DNA of 64,000 nucleotides, taken from NCBI RefSeq assembly GCF_036345155.1, contig NZ_CP107772.1, positions 6,324,001 to 6,388,000 on the forward strand, given 5' to 3'. Positions within the stretch are counted from its first letter, which is position 1, and each line of letters begins with the position of its first letter. The stretch is from Streptomyces sp. NBC_00582 (GTDB taxonomy: Bacteria; Actinomycetota; Actinomycetes; Streptomycetales; Streptomycetaceae). Shown here in pieces: positions 8,107 through 16,840 of the stretch. The notes beneath the pieces are model-generated. The model did not search any database. It worked only from the letters and a program-made list of their open reading frames with translations, and was not told the origin of the DNA. The translations under genes and the position numbers were made by a program.

Positions 8107-9795
8107 TCAGAACGAGAACGGGATGTAGCAGGCGGCCGCCAGGATCACGGCTCCCCAGCCCAGCAGGGCGGGCTTGCGGTACCAGGCGTCGTCGCCGGCC
8201 GCCGGGGGCTCCGCCATACCGGGGGAGCGGGTGCCGTACACCAGGCCCTGGAGGTCCCGCTCGGGCTTCGGGGCGGTGAACAGGGAGACCGCCACCATGA
8301 CGACGGCGCCGGCGACGAAGCCGGCGATCGCCGAGACGAAGTTCGCGCCCTGGTCGGTGGGGATGCCGATGACGTCCTGCTTGTAGAGGACGAAGTAGTT
8401 GACCATCGCGGCGGTGGTGCCCGCGAGCAGGCCCCAGAAGCCGGACTTCATCGACGCGCGTTTCCAGAACATGCCGACGATGAAGACCACGAACATCGGG
8501 ACGTTGAAGAAGGAGAACAGCGTCTGCAGGTAGCTCATGATGTTGGAGAAGGAGGAGGCCAGGAAGGCCGTCCCCACCGACGCGGCGACACCGATCGCCG
8601 TGATCAGCCGGCCGAAGCGGACGTAGTACCCGTCCTCGCGGCCGCGCACCACGTACCGCGCCCAGATGTCGTTGGTGAACACCGTGTTGAAGGACGAGAC
8701 GTTGGCCGCCATGCCCGCCATGAAGGCCGCGAGCAGACCGGTCACGGCGATGCCCAGCACCCCGTTGGGCAGCAGGCTCTCCATCAGGTAGGGGATCGCG
8801 TCGTTGTACTGGTAGCCCGAGTCCTCGGTGCCGAAGCCGGGCACCAGGGCCGCCGCCACCAGTCCCGGGATCATCACCAGGAACACGATGAAGATCTTTG
8901 GGTAGGCGGCGATCAGCGGGGTGCGCTGGGCGGCGGAGAGGTTCTTCGCCGACAGGGCGCGCTGGACCTCGGCGAAGTTCGTCGTCCAGTAGCCGAACGA
9001 GAGGACGAAGCCGAGGCCGAGCACGATCGTCAGCCAGTTCGCGCCCAGCGGGTTGTCGCTGCCGATGCCGGTGCCGCCCCAGGCGGTCGTGAAGTTCTCC
9101 CCGTGGGTCGCGGTCAGCCTGTCGGTGAGGCCGTCCCAGCCGTTCACCCGCTTCAGCCCCAGCACCGACAGCGGGATCAGCGCCGCCAGGATCACGAAGA
9201 ACTGGAGCACCTCGTTGTAGATCGCCGAGGACAGCCCGCCCAGGGTGATGTACGCGAGGACGAAGAAGCCGGCGACCACGATCGCCACCCACTGCGGCCA
9301 GCCCAGCAGGGCCTCGACGACGATCGCCAGGGCGTACAGGTTGACGCCCGCGATCAGGACCGCCGCGAAGGCGAACAGGGCCGAGCTGAGCAGATGGGCC
9401 CCTCTGTCGAAGCGCAGCAGCAGGAACTCGGGCACGGAGCGGACCTTGCTGCCGTAGTAGAACGGCATCATCACCAGGCCCAGGAACACCATCGCGGGGA
9501 TGGCGCCGATCCAGTACCAGTGGACGGTGTACGCCCCGTACTGGGCGCTGTTCGCGGCCATGCCGAGGATCTCGGTGGCGGCCAGGTTGGCCGAGACGAA
9601 GGCGAGGCCGGTGATCCAGGCCGGCAGCGAGCGCCCGGAGAGGAAGAAGTCGAGGCTCGTCCTCACCGACTTGCGGGCCGCGAAGCCGATGCCGAGGACG
9701 ACGACGAAGTAGATGCCGAGGATCGTGTAGTCGAGCGCGTTCGTGGGGAGCCGCAGCTCGGCTGCCAGGTGCACGGAGTCTGTGGGGGTCTGCAT
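8107..9795 (-). CDS. Sodium:solute symporter, likely galactose/sugar transporter
   Basis: A 562-residue SSS-family symporter with about 13-14 predicted helices. The N-terminus has the first helix YTILGIYFVVVLGIGFAA, the FVSANLAATEILGMA segment typical of sugar members, and the RSVPEFLLLRF motif. Members couple Na+ entry to uptake of sugars, amino acids or vitamins. It is divergent from galT, sharing a 151-base promoter region, and its sequence resembles the SGLT-like branch, so galactose import feeding the Leloir enzymes is the best reading (inference). An AAGGTGAG ribosome site precedes the ATG. The small membrane protein downstream may belong to the same transcript. Confidence 0.85.
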   Translation of the reverse strand: MQTPTDSVHLAAELRLPTNALDYTILGIYFVVVLGIGFAARKSVRTSLDFFLSGRSLPAWITGLAFVSANLAATEILGMAANSAQYGAYTVHWYWIGAIPAMVFLGLVMMPFYYGSKVRSVPEFLLLRFDRGAHLLSSALFAFAAVLIAGVNLYALAIVVEALLGWPQWVAIVVAGFFVLAYITLGGLSSAIYNEVLQFFVILAALIPLSVLGLKRVNGWDGLTDRLTATHGENFTTAWGGTGIGSDNPLGANWLTIVLGLGFVLSFGYWTTNFAEVQRALSAKNLSAAQRTPLIAAYPKIFIVFLVMIPGLVAAALVPGFGTEDSGYQYNDAIPYLMESLLPNGVLGIAVTGLLAAFMAGMAANVSSFNTVFTNDIWARYVVRGREDGYYVRFGRLITAIGVAASVGTAFLASSFSNIMSYLQTLFSFFNVPMFVVFIVGMFWKRASMKSGFWGLLAGTTAAMVNYFVLYKQDVIGIPTDQGANFVSAIAGFVAGAVVMVAVSLFTAPKPERDLQGLVYGTRSPGMAEPPAAGDDAWYRKPALLGWGAVILAAACYIPFSF

Positions 9796-9946
9796 CCGGA
9801 GCTCACCTTGTCTGGTGGTCTTTGTTTGGTTGTGGGGGGTTACTTCCCGAGCGTGTTTATGTTTCTATGTGTTCGGTTCTGTTTGAAGTCTTACGTAGCG
9901 CTTGCTTGGCACTTACTAGGCACTTACTTGGCAATGGAGAGTCGCG
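9796..9946. promoter_or_regulatory. Divergent symporter/galT control region with phased direct repeats
   Basis: 151 bases separate the symporter and galT starts. From 9886 to the galT ribosome site the DNA reads as 11-bp units: AAGTCTTACGT, AGCGCTTGCTT, GGCACTTACTA, GGCACTTACTT, then GGCAATGGAGA, which contains GGAGA. The core is CTTACT-like once per helical turn. The rest is T-rich on the plus strand. In S. lividans the gal operon is driven by a galactose-inducible, glucose-sensitive promoter upstream of galT; the repeats are a plausible operator for its regulator (inference). Confidence 0.65.
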
Positions 9947-11008
9947 GTGAAGAAGACCTCGACCCGGCTGGCCGACGGTCGTGAGCTGATCTACTACGAC
10001 CTGCGGGACGACTCGGTGCGCGACGCGGTGGACCGCCGTCCGCTGGAGCCCACGGTCACCACTTCGGAGGTACGCCGGGACCCGCTCCTCGGCGACTCCG
10101 TGGCGATCGCCTCGCACCGGCAGGGGCGCACCTACCACCCGCCGGCCGACGAATGCCCCCTGTGTCCCTCCCAGGGCGACCGGCTCAGCGAGATCCCGGA
10201 CTCGTCGTACGACGCCGTCGTCTTCGAGAACCGTTTCCCCTCCCTGGCCGGCGACTCCGGGCGGTGCGAGGTGGTCTGCTTCACCTCCGACCACAACGCC
10301 TCCTTCGCCGACCTCACCGAGGAGCAGGCGCGACTCGTCCTCGACGCGTGGACCGACCGCACGTCCGAGCTGTCGCATCTGCCCTCCGTCGACCAGGTGT
10401 TCTGTTTCGAGAACCGGGGTGCCGAAATCGGTGTGACACTGGGTCACCCGCACGGGCAGATCTACGCCTACCCGTTCACCACCCCCCGCACCGCCCTGAT
10501 GCTGCGTTCGGTCGCCGCGCACAAGGAGGCCACCGGCGGCGAGAACCTTTTCGACGCCGTCCTGGAGCGTGAACTCGCCGGGGAACGGGTCGTCCTGGAG
10601 GGTGAACACTGGGTCGCCTTCGTGCCGTACGCGGCGCACTGGCCGTACGAGGTGCACCTGTACCCCAGGCGGCGCGTGCCCGACCTGCTCGCGCTCGACG
10701 AGGAGGCCCGCACGGAGTTCCCCCGGGTTTACCTGGAACTCCTGAGGCGCTTCGACCGTATCTTCGGTGAAGGTGAACCGCCCACGCCCTACATCGCCGC
10801 CTGGCACCAGGCGCCGTTCGGCGCGCTGGAGGAGTTCGACGGCGTCAACCGCGACGACTTCGCTCTCCACCTCGAGCTTTTCACCATCCGCCGGACGTCC
10901 GGCAAGCTGAAGTTCCTCGCGGGCTCCGAATCCGGCATGAACGTCTTCATCAACGACGTGCCGCCGGAGCGCGCGGCCGAGCGACTGCGAGAGGTAGCGA
11001 GTTCATGA
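9947..11008 (+). CDS. galT: Galactose-1-phosphate uridylyltransferase
   Basis: 353 residues. Transfers UMP from UDP-glucose to galactose-1-phosphate in the Leloir pathway. The catalytic His-Pro-His lies in [13 protein letters not shown], and [12 protein letters not shown] supplies the N-terminal metal-site Cys pair. GTG 9947 is chosen because GGAGA lies 6 bases upstream. It is first in the galT-galE-galK operon, with a 4-base ATGA overlap to galE. Expression is probably set by the direct-repeat region immediately upstream. Family and pathway assignment are firm from motifs and context. Confidence 0.97.
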   Translation: MKKTSTRLADGRELIYYDLRDDSVRDAVDRRPLEPTVTTSEVRRDPLLGDSVAIASHRQGRTYHPPADECPLCPSQGDRLSEIPDSSYDAVVFENRFPSLAGDSGRCEVVCFTSDHNASFADLTEEQARLVLDAWTDRTSELSHLPSVDQVFCFENRGAEIGVTLGHPHGQIYAYPFTTPRTALMLRSVAAHKEATGGENLFDAVLERELAGERVVLEGEHWVAFVPYAAHWPYEVHLYPRRRVPDLLALDEEARTEFPRVYLELLRRFDRIFGEGEPPTPYIAAWHQAPFGALEEFDGVNRDDFALHLELFTIRRTSGKLKFLAGSESGMNVFINDVPPERAAERLREVASS

Positions 11009-11967
11009 AGTACCTGGTGACCGGAGGGGCCGGCTACGTCGGCAGCGTCGTCGCCCAGCACCTGCTGGAGGCGGGGCACGAGGTCGTCGTCCTCGACAAC
11101 CTCTCCACCGGCTTCCGCGAGGGCGTCCCCGCCGGTGCCGCCTTCGTCGAGGGCGACATCCGCGACGCGGCCAAGTGGCTCGACGCCTCCTTCGACGCCG
11201 TCCTCCACTTCGCCGCCTCCTCGCAGGTCGGCGAGTCCGTCGTGAAGCCCGAGAAGTACTGGGACAACAACGTCGGCGGCACCATGGCCCTGCTCGCCGC
11301 CATGCGCGAGGCCGGCGTGCGCAAGCTCGTCTTCTCCTCCACCGCCGCCACCTACGGCGAGCCCGAGCAGGTCCCGATCGTCGAGACCGCGCCGACGAAG
11401 CCCACCAACCCCTACGGCGCCACCAAACTCGCCGTCGACCACATGATCACCGGCGAGGCGGCGGCGCACGGCCTGGGCGCGGTCTCCCTGCGCTACTTCA
11501 ACGTCGCGGGCGCCTACGGGGCGTACGGCGAGCGCCACGACCCCGAGTCGCACCTCATCCCGCTCGTCCTCCAGGTCGCCCAGGGCCGCCGCGAGGCCAT
11601 CTCCGTCTACGGCGACGACTACCCGACCCCCGACGGCACCTGCGTCCGCGACTACATCCACGTCGCCGACCTCGCCGAGGCCCACCTCCTCGCCGTCGCC
11701 GCCGCCCGGCCCGGCGAGCACCTCATCTGCAACCTGGGCAACGGCAACGGCTTCTCGGTCCGCGAGGTCGTCGAGACCGTCCGCGAGGTCACCGGCCACC
11801 CGATCCCCGAGGTCGTGGCCCCCCGCCGCGGCGGCGACCCGGCCGTCCTGGTCGCCTCCGCGGCCACCGCCCGCGAACAGCTGGGCTGGAACCCGTCCCG
11901 CGCGGACCTCGCGGGCATCGTCGCGGACGCCTGGGAGTTCGCGCAGCACATCGCAAGGGAGCAGTAG
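11005..11967 (+). CDS. galE: UDP-glucose 4-epimerase
   Basis: 320 residues, an extended short-chain dehydrogenase fold. Interconverts UDP-galactose and UDP-glucose using bound NAD. The N-terminal [10 protein letters not shown] is the GxxGxxG nucleotide motif, [11 protein letters not shown] holds the active-site Ser/Thr, and NPYGATK is the catalytic YxxxK. ATG 11005 overlaps the galT stop, and the TAG stop shares one base with the GTG of galK, so translation is probably coupled through the operon. It closes the Leloir cycle and supplies UDP-sugars for wall glycans. Confidence 0.97.
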   Translation: MKYLVTGGAGYVGSVVAQHLLEAGHEVVVLDNLSTGFREGVPAGAAFVEGDIRDAAKWLDASFDAVLHFAASSQVGESVVKPEKYWDNNVGGTMALLAAMREAGVRKLVFSSTAATYGEPEQVPIVETAPTKPTNPYGATKLAVDHMITGEAAAHGLGAVSLRYFNVAGAYGAYGERHDPESHLIPLVLQVAQGRREAISVYGDDYPTPDGTCVRDYIHVADLAEAHLLAVAAARPGEHLICNLGNGNGFSVREVVETVREVTGHPIPEVVAPRRGGDPAVLVASAATAREQLGWNPSRADLAGIVADAWEFAQHIAREQ

Positions 11968-13133
11968 TGGCGGCAGCAGTGGCGGCACAGCAGGTGCGCG
12001 AGGCGTTCGTCGGGCTGTACGGAGCCGAGCCCGACGGGGTGTGGGCCGCGCCCGGCCGCGTCAACCTCATCGGTGAGCACACCGACTACAACGACGGCTT
12101 CGTGATGCCCTTCGCGCTGCCGCACCAGGCGCTCGCCGCGGTGTCCCGGCGCGAGGACGGCCGGCTGCGCCTGCACTCCTCCGACATCGAGGGCGGCGTC
12201 GCCGAGCTCCGCCTCGACGACCTCGTCCCGGAGTCCGACGAGAGCTGGACGGCGTACCCCGCCGGCGTCGTCTGGGCGCTGCGCGAGGCCGGCCACCCGG
12301 TCGCCGGCGCCGACATCCACCTCACCTCGACCGTCCCGACCGGCGCCGGCCTGTCCTCGTCGGCGGCGATCGAGGTCGTCGTGGCCCTCGCCCTGAACGA
12401 CCTGTACGAGCTCGGGCTGCAGGGCTGGCAGCTCGCCCGGCTGTGCCAGCGCGCGGAGAACGTCTACGTCGGCGCCCCCACCGGGATCATGGACCAGACG
12501 GCCTCGGCCTGCTGCGAGGAGGGCCACGCCCTCTTCCTCGACACCCGCGACCTGTCCCAGCAGCAGATCCCCCTCGACCTCGCGGCGGAGGGCATGCGGC
12601 TGCTGGTCGTGGACACCCAGGTCAAGCACTCCCACAGCACCGGCGAGTACGGCAAGCGCCGCGAGGGCTGCGAGAAGGGTGCCGCCCTGCTCGGCGTCGA
12701 CGCGCTGCGGGACGTCCCGTACGCCGACCTGGACGCGGCCCTCGCCCGCCTCGGCGACGAGGAGGAGGTCCGCCGCCTGGTCCGCCACGTCGTCACCGAG
12801 GACGCGCGCGTCGAACGCGTCGTCGCGCTGCTGCGGGCCGGCGACACCCGCGCGGTCGGCCCGGTCCTCACCGAGGGCCACGCCTCCCTGCGCGACGACT
12901 TCCGGGTCTCCTGCCCCGAGCTGGACCTGGTCGTCGACACCGCCGTCGCCCATGGCGCCCTCGGCGCGCGGATGACCGGCGGCGGCTTCGGCGGCTCGGC
13001 GATCGTCCTCACCGACGCCGCCGAGGTCGACACCCTCACCAAGGCGATCGAGGAGGCCTTCGCGGCGGCCGGCCACACGGCTCCGCGCGTCTTCGAGGCG
13101 GTGCCGTCGGCGGGGGCGCGCCGCCTGATCTGA
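11967..13133 (+). CDS. galK: Galactokinase
   Basis: 388 residues, GHMP kinase family. Phosphorylates galactose at C1 using ATP. Motif 1 is APGRVNLIGEHTDYNDGFV near residue 31. Motif 2 is PTGAGLSSSAAIE (Gly/Ser-rich ATP site). Motif 3 near the C-terminus is ARMTGGGFGGSAI. The start is GTG 11967, which overlaps the galE stop by one base and has AAGGGAG 6 bases upstream; a second GTG at 11979 has poorer spacing. It is the last gene of the gal operon, followed by a hairpin shared with the converging acetyltransferase gene. Confidence 0.97.
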   Translation: MAAAVAAQQVREAFVGLYGAEPDGVWAAPGRVNLIGEHTDYNDGFVMPFALPHQALAAVSRREDGRLRLHSSDIEGGVAELRLDDLVPESDESWTAYPAGVVWALREAGHPVAGADIHLTSTVPTGAGLSSSAAIEVVVALALNDLYELGLQGWQLARLCQRAENVYVGAPTGIMDQTASACCEEGHALFLDTRDLSQQQIPLDLAAEGMRLLVVDTQVKHSHSTGEYGKRREGCEKGAALLGVDALRDVPYADLDAALARLGDEEEVRRLVRHVVTEDARVERVVALLRAGDTRAVGPVLTEGHASLRDDFRVSCPELDLVVDTAVAHGALGARMTGGGFGGSAIVLTDAAEVDTLTKAIEEAFAAAGHTAPRVFEAVPSAGARRLI

Positions 13134-13151
13134 CCCGCTGTCAGGAGCAAT

Positions 13152-13182
13152 GGGGTGGGGCGGGACTCCTCCGCCTCACCCC
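13152..13182. terminator. Convergent terminator hairpin after galK
   Basis: Arms 13152-13163 and 13171-13182 pair over 12 positions with one G-U/A-C exception and a 7-base loop. The right arm overlaps the stop codon of the converging acetyltransferase gene. Confidence 0.6.
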
Positions 13183-13619
13183 AGCCGTTTCGTCAGCGTG
13201 TACTCCGTGACGCCCGGCGGATAGTCCTCGATCGCGCACACCACCTCGTAACCCAGGCGCTTGTAGAAGTCCGGTGCCTGGAAGTCCCAGGTCTCCAGAC
13301 GGACGTGGCGGCAGCCCCGTTCCTCGGCGGCGACGCGTTCCGCCTCGCCGAGCAGACGGCTGCCGAGGCCCGTGCCGCGGTGGCGTCCGTCCACCCAGAG
13401 CAGGGCCACGTGCAGCCAGGTCGTCCAGGTGTGACCGACCAGCCCGCCCGCCAGTTCACCGCCCTCGTCCGCGGCCCACACGTGCAGCGGGGTCTCGCGC
13501 TCGGCGGGGGTGCCGCGCAGCGCCCGCAGGACCGGGGAGGCCGCCGTGTTGGTGTCGCGGAGCCGGGAGCGAAGAAGATCGCGCCTCGTGCTGTCGACTT
13601 CTGTCTCAAGACGAAACAT
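13176..13619 (-). CDS. GNAT family N-acetyltransferase
   Basis: About 147 residues from the MFRLETEVD start. Transfers acetyl from acetyl-CoA to an unknown amine. The acetyl-CoA loop is HRGTGLGSRLL (R/QxxGxG/A motif), preceded by the strand HVALLWVDG. The C-terminal FYKRLGYEVV is the usual GNAT alpha4/beta7 signature. In-frame upstream starts exist at 13631 (ATG) and 13646 (TTG); 13619 is chosen because the family core begins at MFRLE and ribosome-site evidence is weak for all. It converges on galK and is probably monocistronic. Substrate cannot be inferred. Confidence 0.8.
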   Translation of the reverse strand: MFRLETEVDSTRRDLLRSRLRDTNTAASPVLRALRGTPAERETPLHVWAADEGGELAGGLVGHTWTTWLHVALLWVDGRHRGTGLGSRLLGEAERVAAEERGCRHVRLETWDFQAPDFYKRLGYEVVCAIEDYPPGVTEYTLTKRLG

Positions 13620-13900
13620 GCGGCACACCATAAACGCCCTGGCCAACCAGTTCCGCGTTTTGCCTTCCGCCGCCCGCCCACAGCCCTACCCTGATGAACA
13701 GCACCGGTGGGGGCCGGTGCCGATCAGGGGGCGAGACAGTCGGGTACGGCGCCCGGAGTCGGGGTAGCAGTCCCTGCACGGCGGCGGCCGTGCGGTGGCC
13801 CGCATCCCCTTGGGGCGTCGTATCCGCGCCGGTCGTCGTTCTCCGTCTTGAACCTTGGGGTATCCCCGGCTTCGGCAAGGAGCCTGGGGAAGGGGGTTTC

Positions 13901-14710
13901 GTGGTTCGCATCCGAGTCCTGGTCGTCGACGACCACCGTATCTTCGCCGAGTCGCTCGCCGCGGCGCTCGCCGCCGAGCCCGACGTCGACGTCTCCGCGG
14001 CCGGCAGCGGCCCCGCGGCACTGCGCAGCCTGGAGCGCGCGGCCGCCGAGGGACGCCGTTACGACGTGCTGCTCGTCGACGCCGACCTGGGTGTCGGCGC
14101 GGGAGGTGGTCCGGGCGTCGGCCCCGGCGGTGTGCTGCCGGGCATACGGCCCGCCGCGCCCGTGCACGAGGTCGGTGAGGACGGACTCGTCGACGGGATC
14201 TCCCTCGTCACCGGGGTACGCGGCGCCCAGCCCCATGTCCGGGTCGTCGTCCTCGCCGAGAAGGACGACCCGCGCCGCGCCGCCCTCGCCCTGCAGGCCG
14301 GGGCCTCGGGCTGGGTGGCCAAGGACTGCTCCCTGTCCCGGCTGCTCACCGTCATCCGCGGGGTGCTGCGCGAGGAGACCCATCTGCCGCCCGCGCTGCT
14401 CACCGGCGTCCTGCGCGAGCTCACCGCCGCCCGCAAGCACCGCACCGAGAGCGAGCGGCTCGTCGAGTCCCTCACGCCGCGGGAGCGGGAAGTGCTGCGG
14501 TGCATGGTGGCGGGCCTGGGGCGCAAAGCCGTCGCCGAGCGCCTCTTCCTCTCCCCGCACACCGTCCGCACCCATATGCAGAACGTCCTCGGCAAACTGG
14601 GCGTCCACTCCACCCTCGCCGCCGTCGCCCTCGCCCGCAGGGCCGGGGTGGGGCCGGTGGACCTGGGGACTGCCGGGCAGATCAGGGCGGAGGAAACCCA
14701 CAGCGCCTGA
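13901..14710 (+). CDS. LuxR/NarL-type response regulator with insertion in receiver
   Basis: 269 residues. The receiver keeps VLVVDDHRIFAESL and the phospho-site strand DVLLVDADLG, so the Asp is present, unlike the regulator at 5929-6630. Between that strand and the next helix lies a Gly-rich insertion of about 35-40 residues that ordinary receivers lack. The rest of the domain continues with VVVLAEKDD and GASGWVAKD, where the conserved Lys is kept. The C-terminal HTH is LTPREREVLRCMVAGLG with HTVRTHMQNVLGKLGV. GTG 13901 follows GGGGAAGGGGG; longer in-frame starts overlap an unlikely leader. No kinase is adjacent. Targets unknown. Confidence 0.87.
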   Translation: MVRIRVLVVDDHRIFAESLAAALAAEPDVDVSAAGSGPAALRSLERAAAEGRRYDVLLVDADLGVGAGGGPGVGPGGVLPGIRPAAPVHEVGEDGLVDGISLVTGVRGAQPHVRVVVLAEKDDPRRAALALQAGASGWVAKDCSLSRLLTVIRGVLREETHLPPALLTGVLRELTAARKHRTESERLVESLTPREREVLRCMVAGLGRKAVAERLFLSPHTVRTHMQNVLGKLGVHSTLAAVALARRAGVGPVDLGTAGQIRAEETHSA

Positions 14711-14766
14711 TCGGCCGACGCGCGTGCCGGACCCCGCGTCTTCGCCCTGATCCGCCCGGTGGGCCC

Positions 14767-15264
14767 TCAGCCGGGGATGTTGTCGAACGGGGCGGTCAGC
14801 TGGCGCAGCAGGGCGGCCAGTTCGCCGCGCTGGGCGTGCGAGAGCTCGGCCAGGATCGCCCGTTCCTGGTCGAGCAGTCCGGCGAGCGCCTGGTCGGCGC
14901 GGTCCTTGCCGTCGTCCGTGAGGCGGACGAGCACACCGCGCCGGTCGCTCGGGTCCGGCAGCCGTTCCACCAGGCCCTTCTTCGCGAGCCGGTCGATACG
15001 GTTCGTCATCGTGCCCGACGTCACCAGCGTCTGCGTCAGCAACTGGCCCGGCGAGAGCTGGTACGGCGCCCCCGCGCGCCGCAGCGCGGTCAGCACGTCG
15101 AACTCCCAGGGCTCGAGCTGATGCTCGGAGAACGCCAGTCGGCGCGCCCGGTCCAGATGCCGGGCCAGTCTGCTCACCCGGCTGAGTACTTCCAGCGGCT
15201 CCACGTCGAGGTCCGGGCGCTCCCGGCGCCACGCTGCGACCAGCCGATCGACCTCGTCCTCCAT
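14767..15264 (-). CDS. tamR: MarR-family regulator, TamR-like
   Basis: 165 residues with a winged helix in the middle (LSPGQLLTQTLVTSGTMTNRIDRLAKKGLVER and the wing PDPSDRRGVLVRLT) flanked by dimerisation helices. It is divergent from a trans-aconitate methyltransferase gene. In S. coelicolor this pair is known as tamR-tam: TamR represses tam and responds to citrate, aconitates and isocitrate. The shared gap here holds three 12-bp palindromic sites. The name rests on the context plus family match; specific ligand residues were not checked. Confidence 0.85.
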   Translation of the reverse strand: MEDEVDRLVAAWRRERPDLDVEPLEVLSRVSRLARHLDRARRLAFSEHQLEPWEFDVLTALRRAGAPYQLSPGQLLTQTLVTSGTMTNRIDRLAKKGLVERLPDPSDRRGVLVRLTDDGKDRADQALAGLLDQERAILAELSHAQRGELAALLRQLTAPFDNIPG

Positions 15265-15285
15265 GGCGATCAGTGTAGTGGTTGT

Positions 15286-15327
15286 GTCGACATGAAGTCT
15301 CTTGATGTCGAGTCTCTTGACGTCGAG
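15286..15327. promoter_or_regulatory. Three phased TamR/MarR operator sites
   Basis: CTTGATGTCGAG (15301-15312) and CTTGACGTCGAG (15316-15327) are near-palindromes. GTCGACATGAAG (15286-15297) matches the reverse complement of the first at 10 of 12 positions. Centres are exactly 15 bp apart, between the divergent tamR and tam starts. Confidence 0.75.
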
Positions 15328-15353
15328 AGAAAATGCGGGGGAGAGTGGGAGGC

Positions 15354-16154
15354 ATGACGACCAACCCCTCCTGGGACCCCGCCCAGTACCTCCGCCACGC
15401 CGGCCACCGCGCCCGCCCCTTCCACGACCTCCTCTCCCGCGTCCCCGACCTGCCCGGCACCCCGCCCCGCATCGCCGACCTCGGCTGCGGCCCCGGCACC
15501 CTCACGGCCCACCTCGCCGACCGCTGGCCCACCGCCCGCATCACCGGCTACGACAACTCCGCGCAGATGCTCGCCGACGCCGCCGCCCACGCCGCCGACC
15601 GCCTCGACTTCGCCCACGCCGACCTCACCACCTGGACCCCGGACGAGACGTACGACCTGTTGATCTCCAACGCCGCCCTGCACTGGGTCCCCGGCCACCT
15701 CGACGCCCTCCCCGCCTGGGTCGACGGCCTCGCCCCCGGGGGCACCCTCGCCTTCCAGGTCCCCCACAACATCGACGCGCCCCTGCACGCCCTCATGCGC
15801 GACCTCGCCGGCACCCCCCGCTGGAAGGACCGCCTCGCCCACGTCCTGCGCCTCGAGGACTCCGTCCACGCCCCCGGCGTCTACCTCGACCGCCTCGCCC
15901 GCCTCGGCTGCGCCACCGACGTGTGGACGACGACGTACCACCACGTCCTCCAGGGCGAGGACCCCGTCCTCGACTGGGTCAGGGGCACCGGTCTGCGCCC
16001 CGCCCTCGACGCCCTCGCCGACGACCCCGACGCGCGGGCCGCCTTCCTCACCGACTACCGCGACCTGCTGCGCGCGGCCTACCCCCGCACCGAGTACGGC
16101 ACCGTCCTGCCCTTTCGCCGCCTGTTCGCCGTCGCCACCAAGCAGGCGCGATGA
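15354..16154 (+). CDS. tam: Trans-aconitate 2-methyltransferase
   Basis: 266 residues. SAM-dependent methylation of trans-aconitate, a spontaneous product of cis-aconitate that inhibits aconitase. Motif I is IADLGCGPGTLT, then TGYDNSAQML and the DLLISNAALHWV segment that is characteristic of Tam proteins. ATG 15354 is preferred because the family begins at MTxxPxWDPAQYL; GGGGGAG lies 10 bases upstream. A start at 15333 is possible. It is divergent from the MarR regulator, with three operator-like sites between them, and the stop overlaps the ATG of the downstream glyoxalase-like gene. Confidence 0.92.
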   Translation: MTTNPSWDPAQYLRHAGHRARPFHDLLSRVPDLPGTPPRIADLGCGPGTLTAHLADRWPTARITGYDNSAQMLADAAAHAADRLDFAHADLTTWTPDETYDLLISNAALHWVPGHLDALPAWVDGLAPGGTLAFQVPHNIDAPLHALMRDLAGTPRWKDRLAHVLRLEDSVHAPGVYLDRLARLGCATDVWTTTYHHVLQGEDPVLDWVRGTGLRPALDALADDPDARAAFLTDYRDLLRAAYPRTEYGTVLPFRRLFAVATKQAR

Positions 16155-16523
16155 TCACCGCCCTCGACCACGTCCGACTCGCCGCGCCACCCGGCAACCG
16201 AGGACCTCCTGCGCGCCTTCTGCACGGACGTCCTCGGCATGACCGAGATCCCGAAACCGGGCGTGCTCGCCACCCGCGGCGGCTGCTGGTTCCAGGCCGG
16301 CGCCGTACAGATCCATGGGGGGACGGAGAAGGCTCCCGGGGACTTCCGCCCCTCGGCCAAGGCCCACCCGGGCCTCCGGGTCACCGCAATCGCCGCCCAC
16401 GCCGCCCGCCCGGAGGCCCACGGCACCGACGTCACCTGGGACGACGACCTCCCCGGCCACGACCGCTTCCACGCCCACGACCCCGTGGGCAACCGACTGG
16501 AGTTCCTCGAACCCCGCGTTTGA
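16151..16523 (+). pseudogene. Glyoxalase/VOC-family protein, frameshifted near the start
   Basis: ATG 16151 overlaps the tam stop in an ATGA junction and reads MITALDHVRLAAPPGN, a normal VOC-family start. The reading then leaves frame: from about 16197 the +1 frame continues EDLLRAFCTDVLGMTEI, then GGCWFQAGAVQIH and DPVGNRLEFLEP to TGA 16521-16523. One extra base, most simply an A at 16196-16197, explains it. An internal ATG at 16239 could still give a 94-residue fragment lacking the first strand and its metal-ligand His. It is a broken gene or a sequencing error. About 124 codons in the repaired form, a single-domain VOC protein of unknown substrate. Confidence 0.75.
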
Positions 16524-16578
16524 ACAGCTGTGCGACGGCCACTCGGCAGGAGTTCGGACAACCGAGGAGCGAACCACC

Positions 16579-16752
16579 ATGGCACGCGAGCAGAAGGCCA
16601 AGGCCAAGAAGGAACAGCTCAAGGGCAAGGCCAAGGAGGCCACCGGACGGGCGGTGCGGGACCTGCCCCTGGAGGGCGAGGGCCACGCCGAGAAGTCCAA
16701 GGGAGACGCCCGCCAGGCCAAGGAGAAGACCAAGGACATCTTCAAGCACTGA
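16579..16752 (+). CDS. CsbD-like small stress protein
   Basis: 57 residues, very Lys/Glu/Ala-rich and helical: MAREQKAKAKKEQLKGK, then KEATGRAVRDLPLEGEGHA and a second charged helix. The pattern of two charged helices around a KGKAKEATG core fits the CsbD family, general-stress proteins of unknown mechanism. GAGGAG lies 9 bases before ATG 16579. It is 55 bases after the glyoxalase-like gene on the same strand. A hairpin cluster follows. Confidence 0.75.
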   Translation: MAREQKAKAKKEQLKGKAKEATGRAVRDLPLEGEGHAEKSKGDARQAKEKTKDIFKH

Positions 16753-16779
16753 TCCCGCTTTTCACGCCCTGATCCCGGC

Positions 16780-16840
16780 AGGCCGCCGCCTGGCCGCGAC
16801 GGCGCCGCGCCCAGCGGCGCGGCCTGTGCCGCGGCGGCCT
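16780..16840. terminator. Convergent nested hairpin
   Basis: AGGCCGCCGC (16780-16789) pairs with GCGGCGGCCT (16831-16840). Inside, GGCCGCG (16792-16798) pairs with CGCGGCC (16818-16824). It lies between the CsbD-like gene and the converging TetR gene and overlaps the TetR stop. Confidence 0.5.

Noticed and set aside
7429..9984. An 851-codon plus-strand frame opposite the symporter
   Set aside because: Glu/Asp/Gly/His-rich translation with no family match; the symporter motifs are clear on the minus strand.
14681..14754. 10-bp inverted repeat around the end of the LuxR regulator
   Set aside because: The arms are about 50 bases apart, so a terminator or operator call is not supportable.
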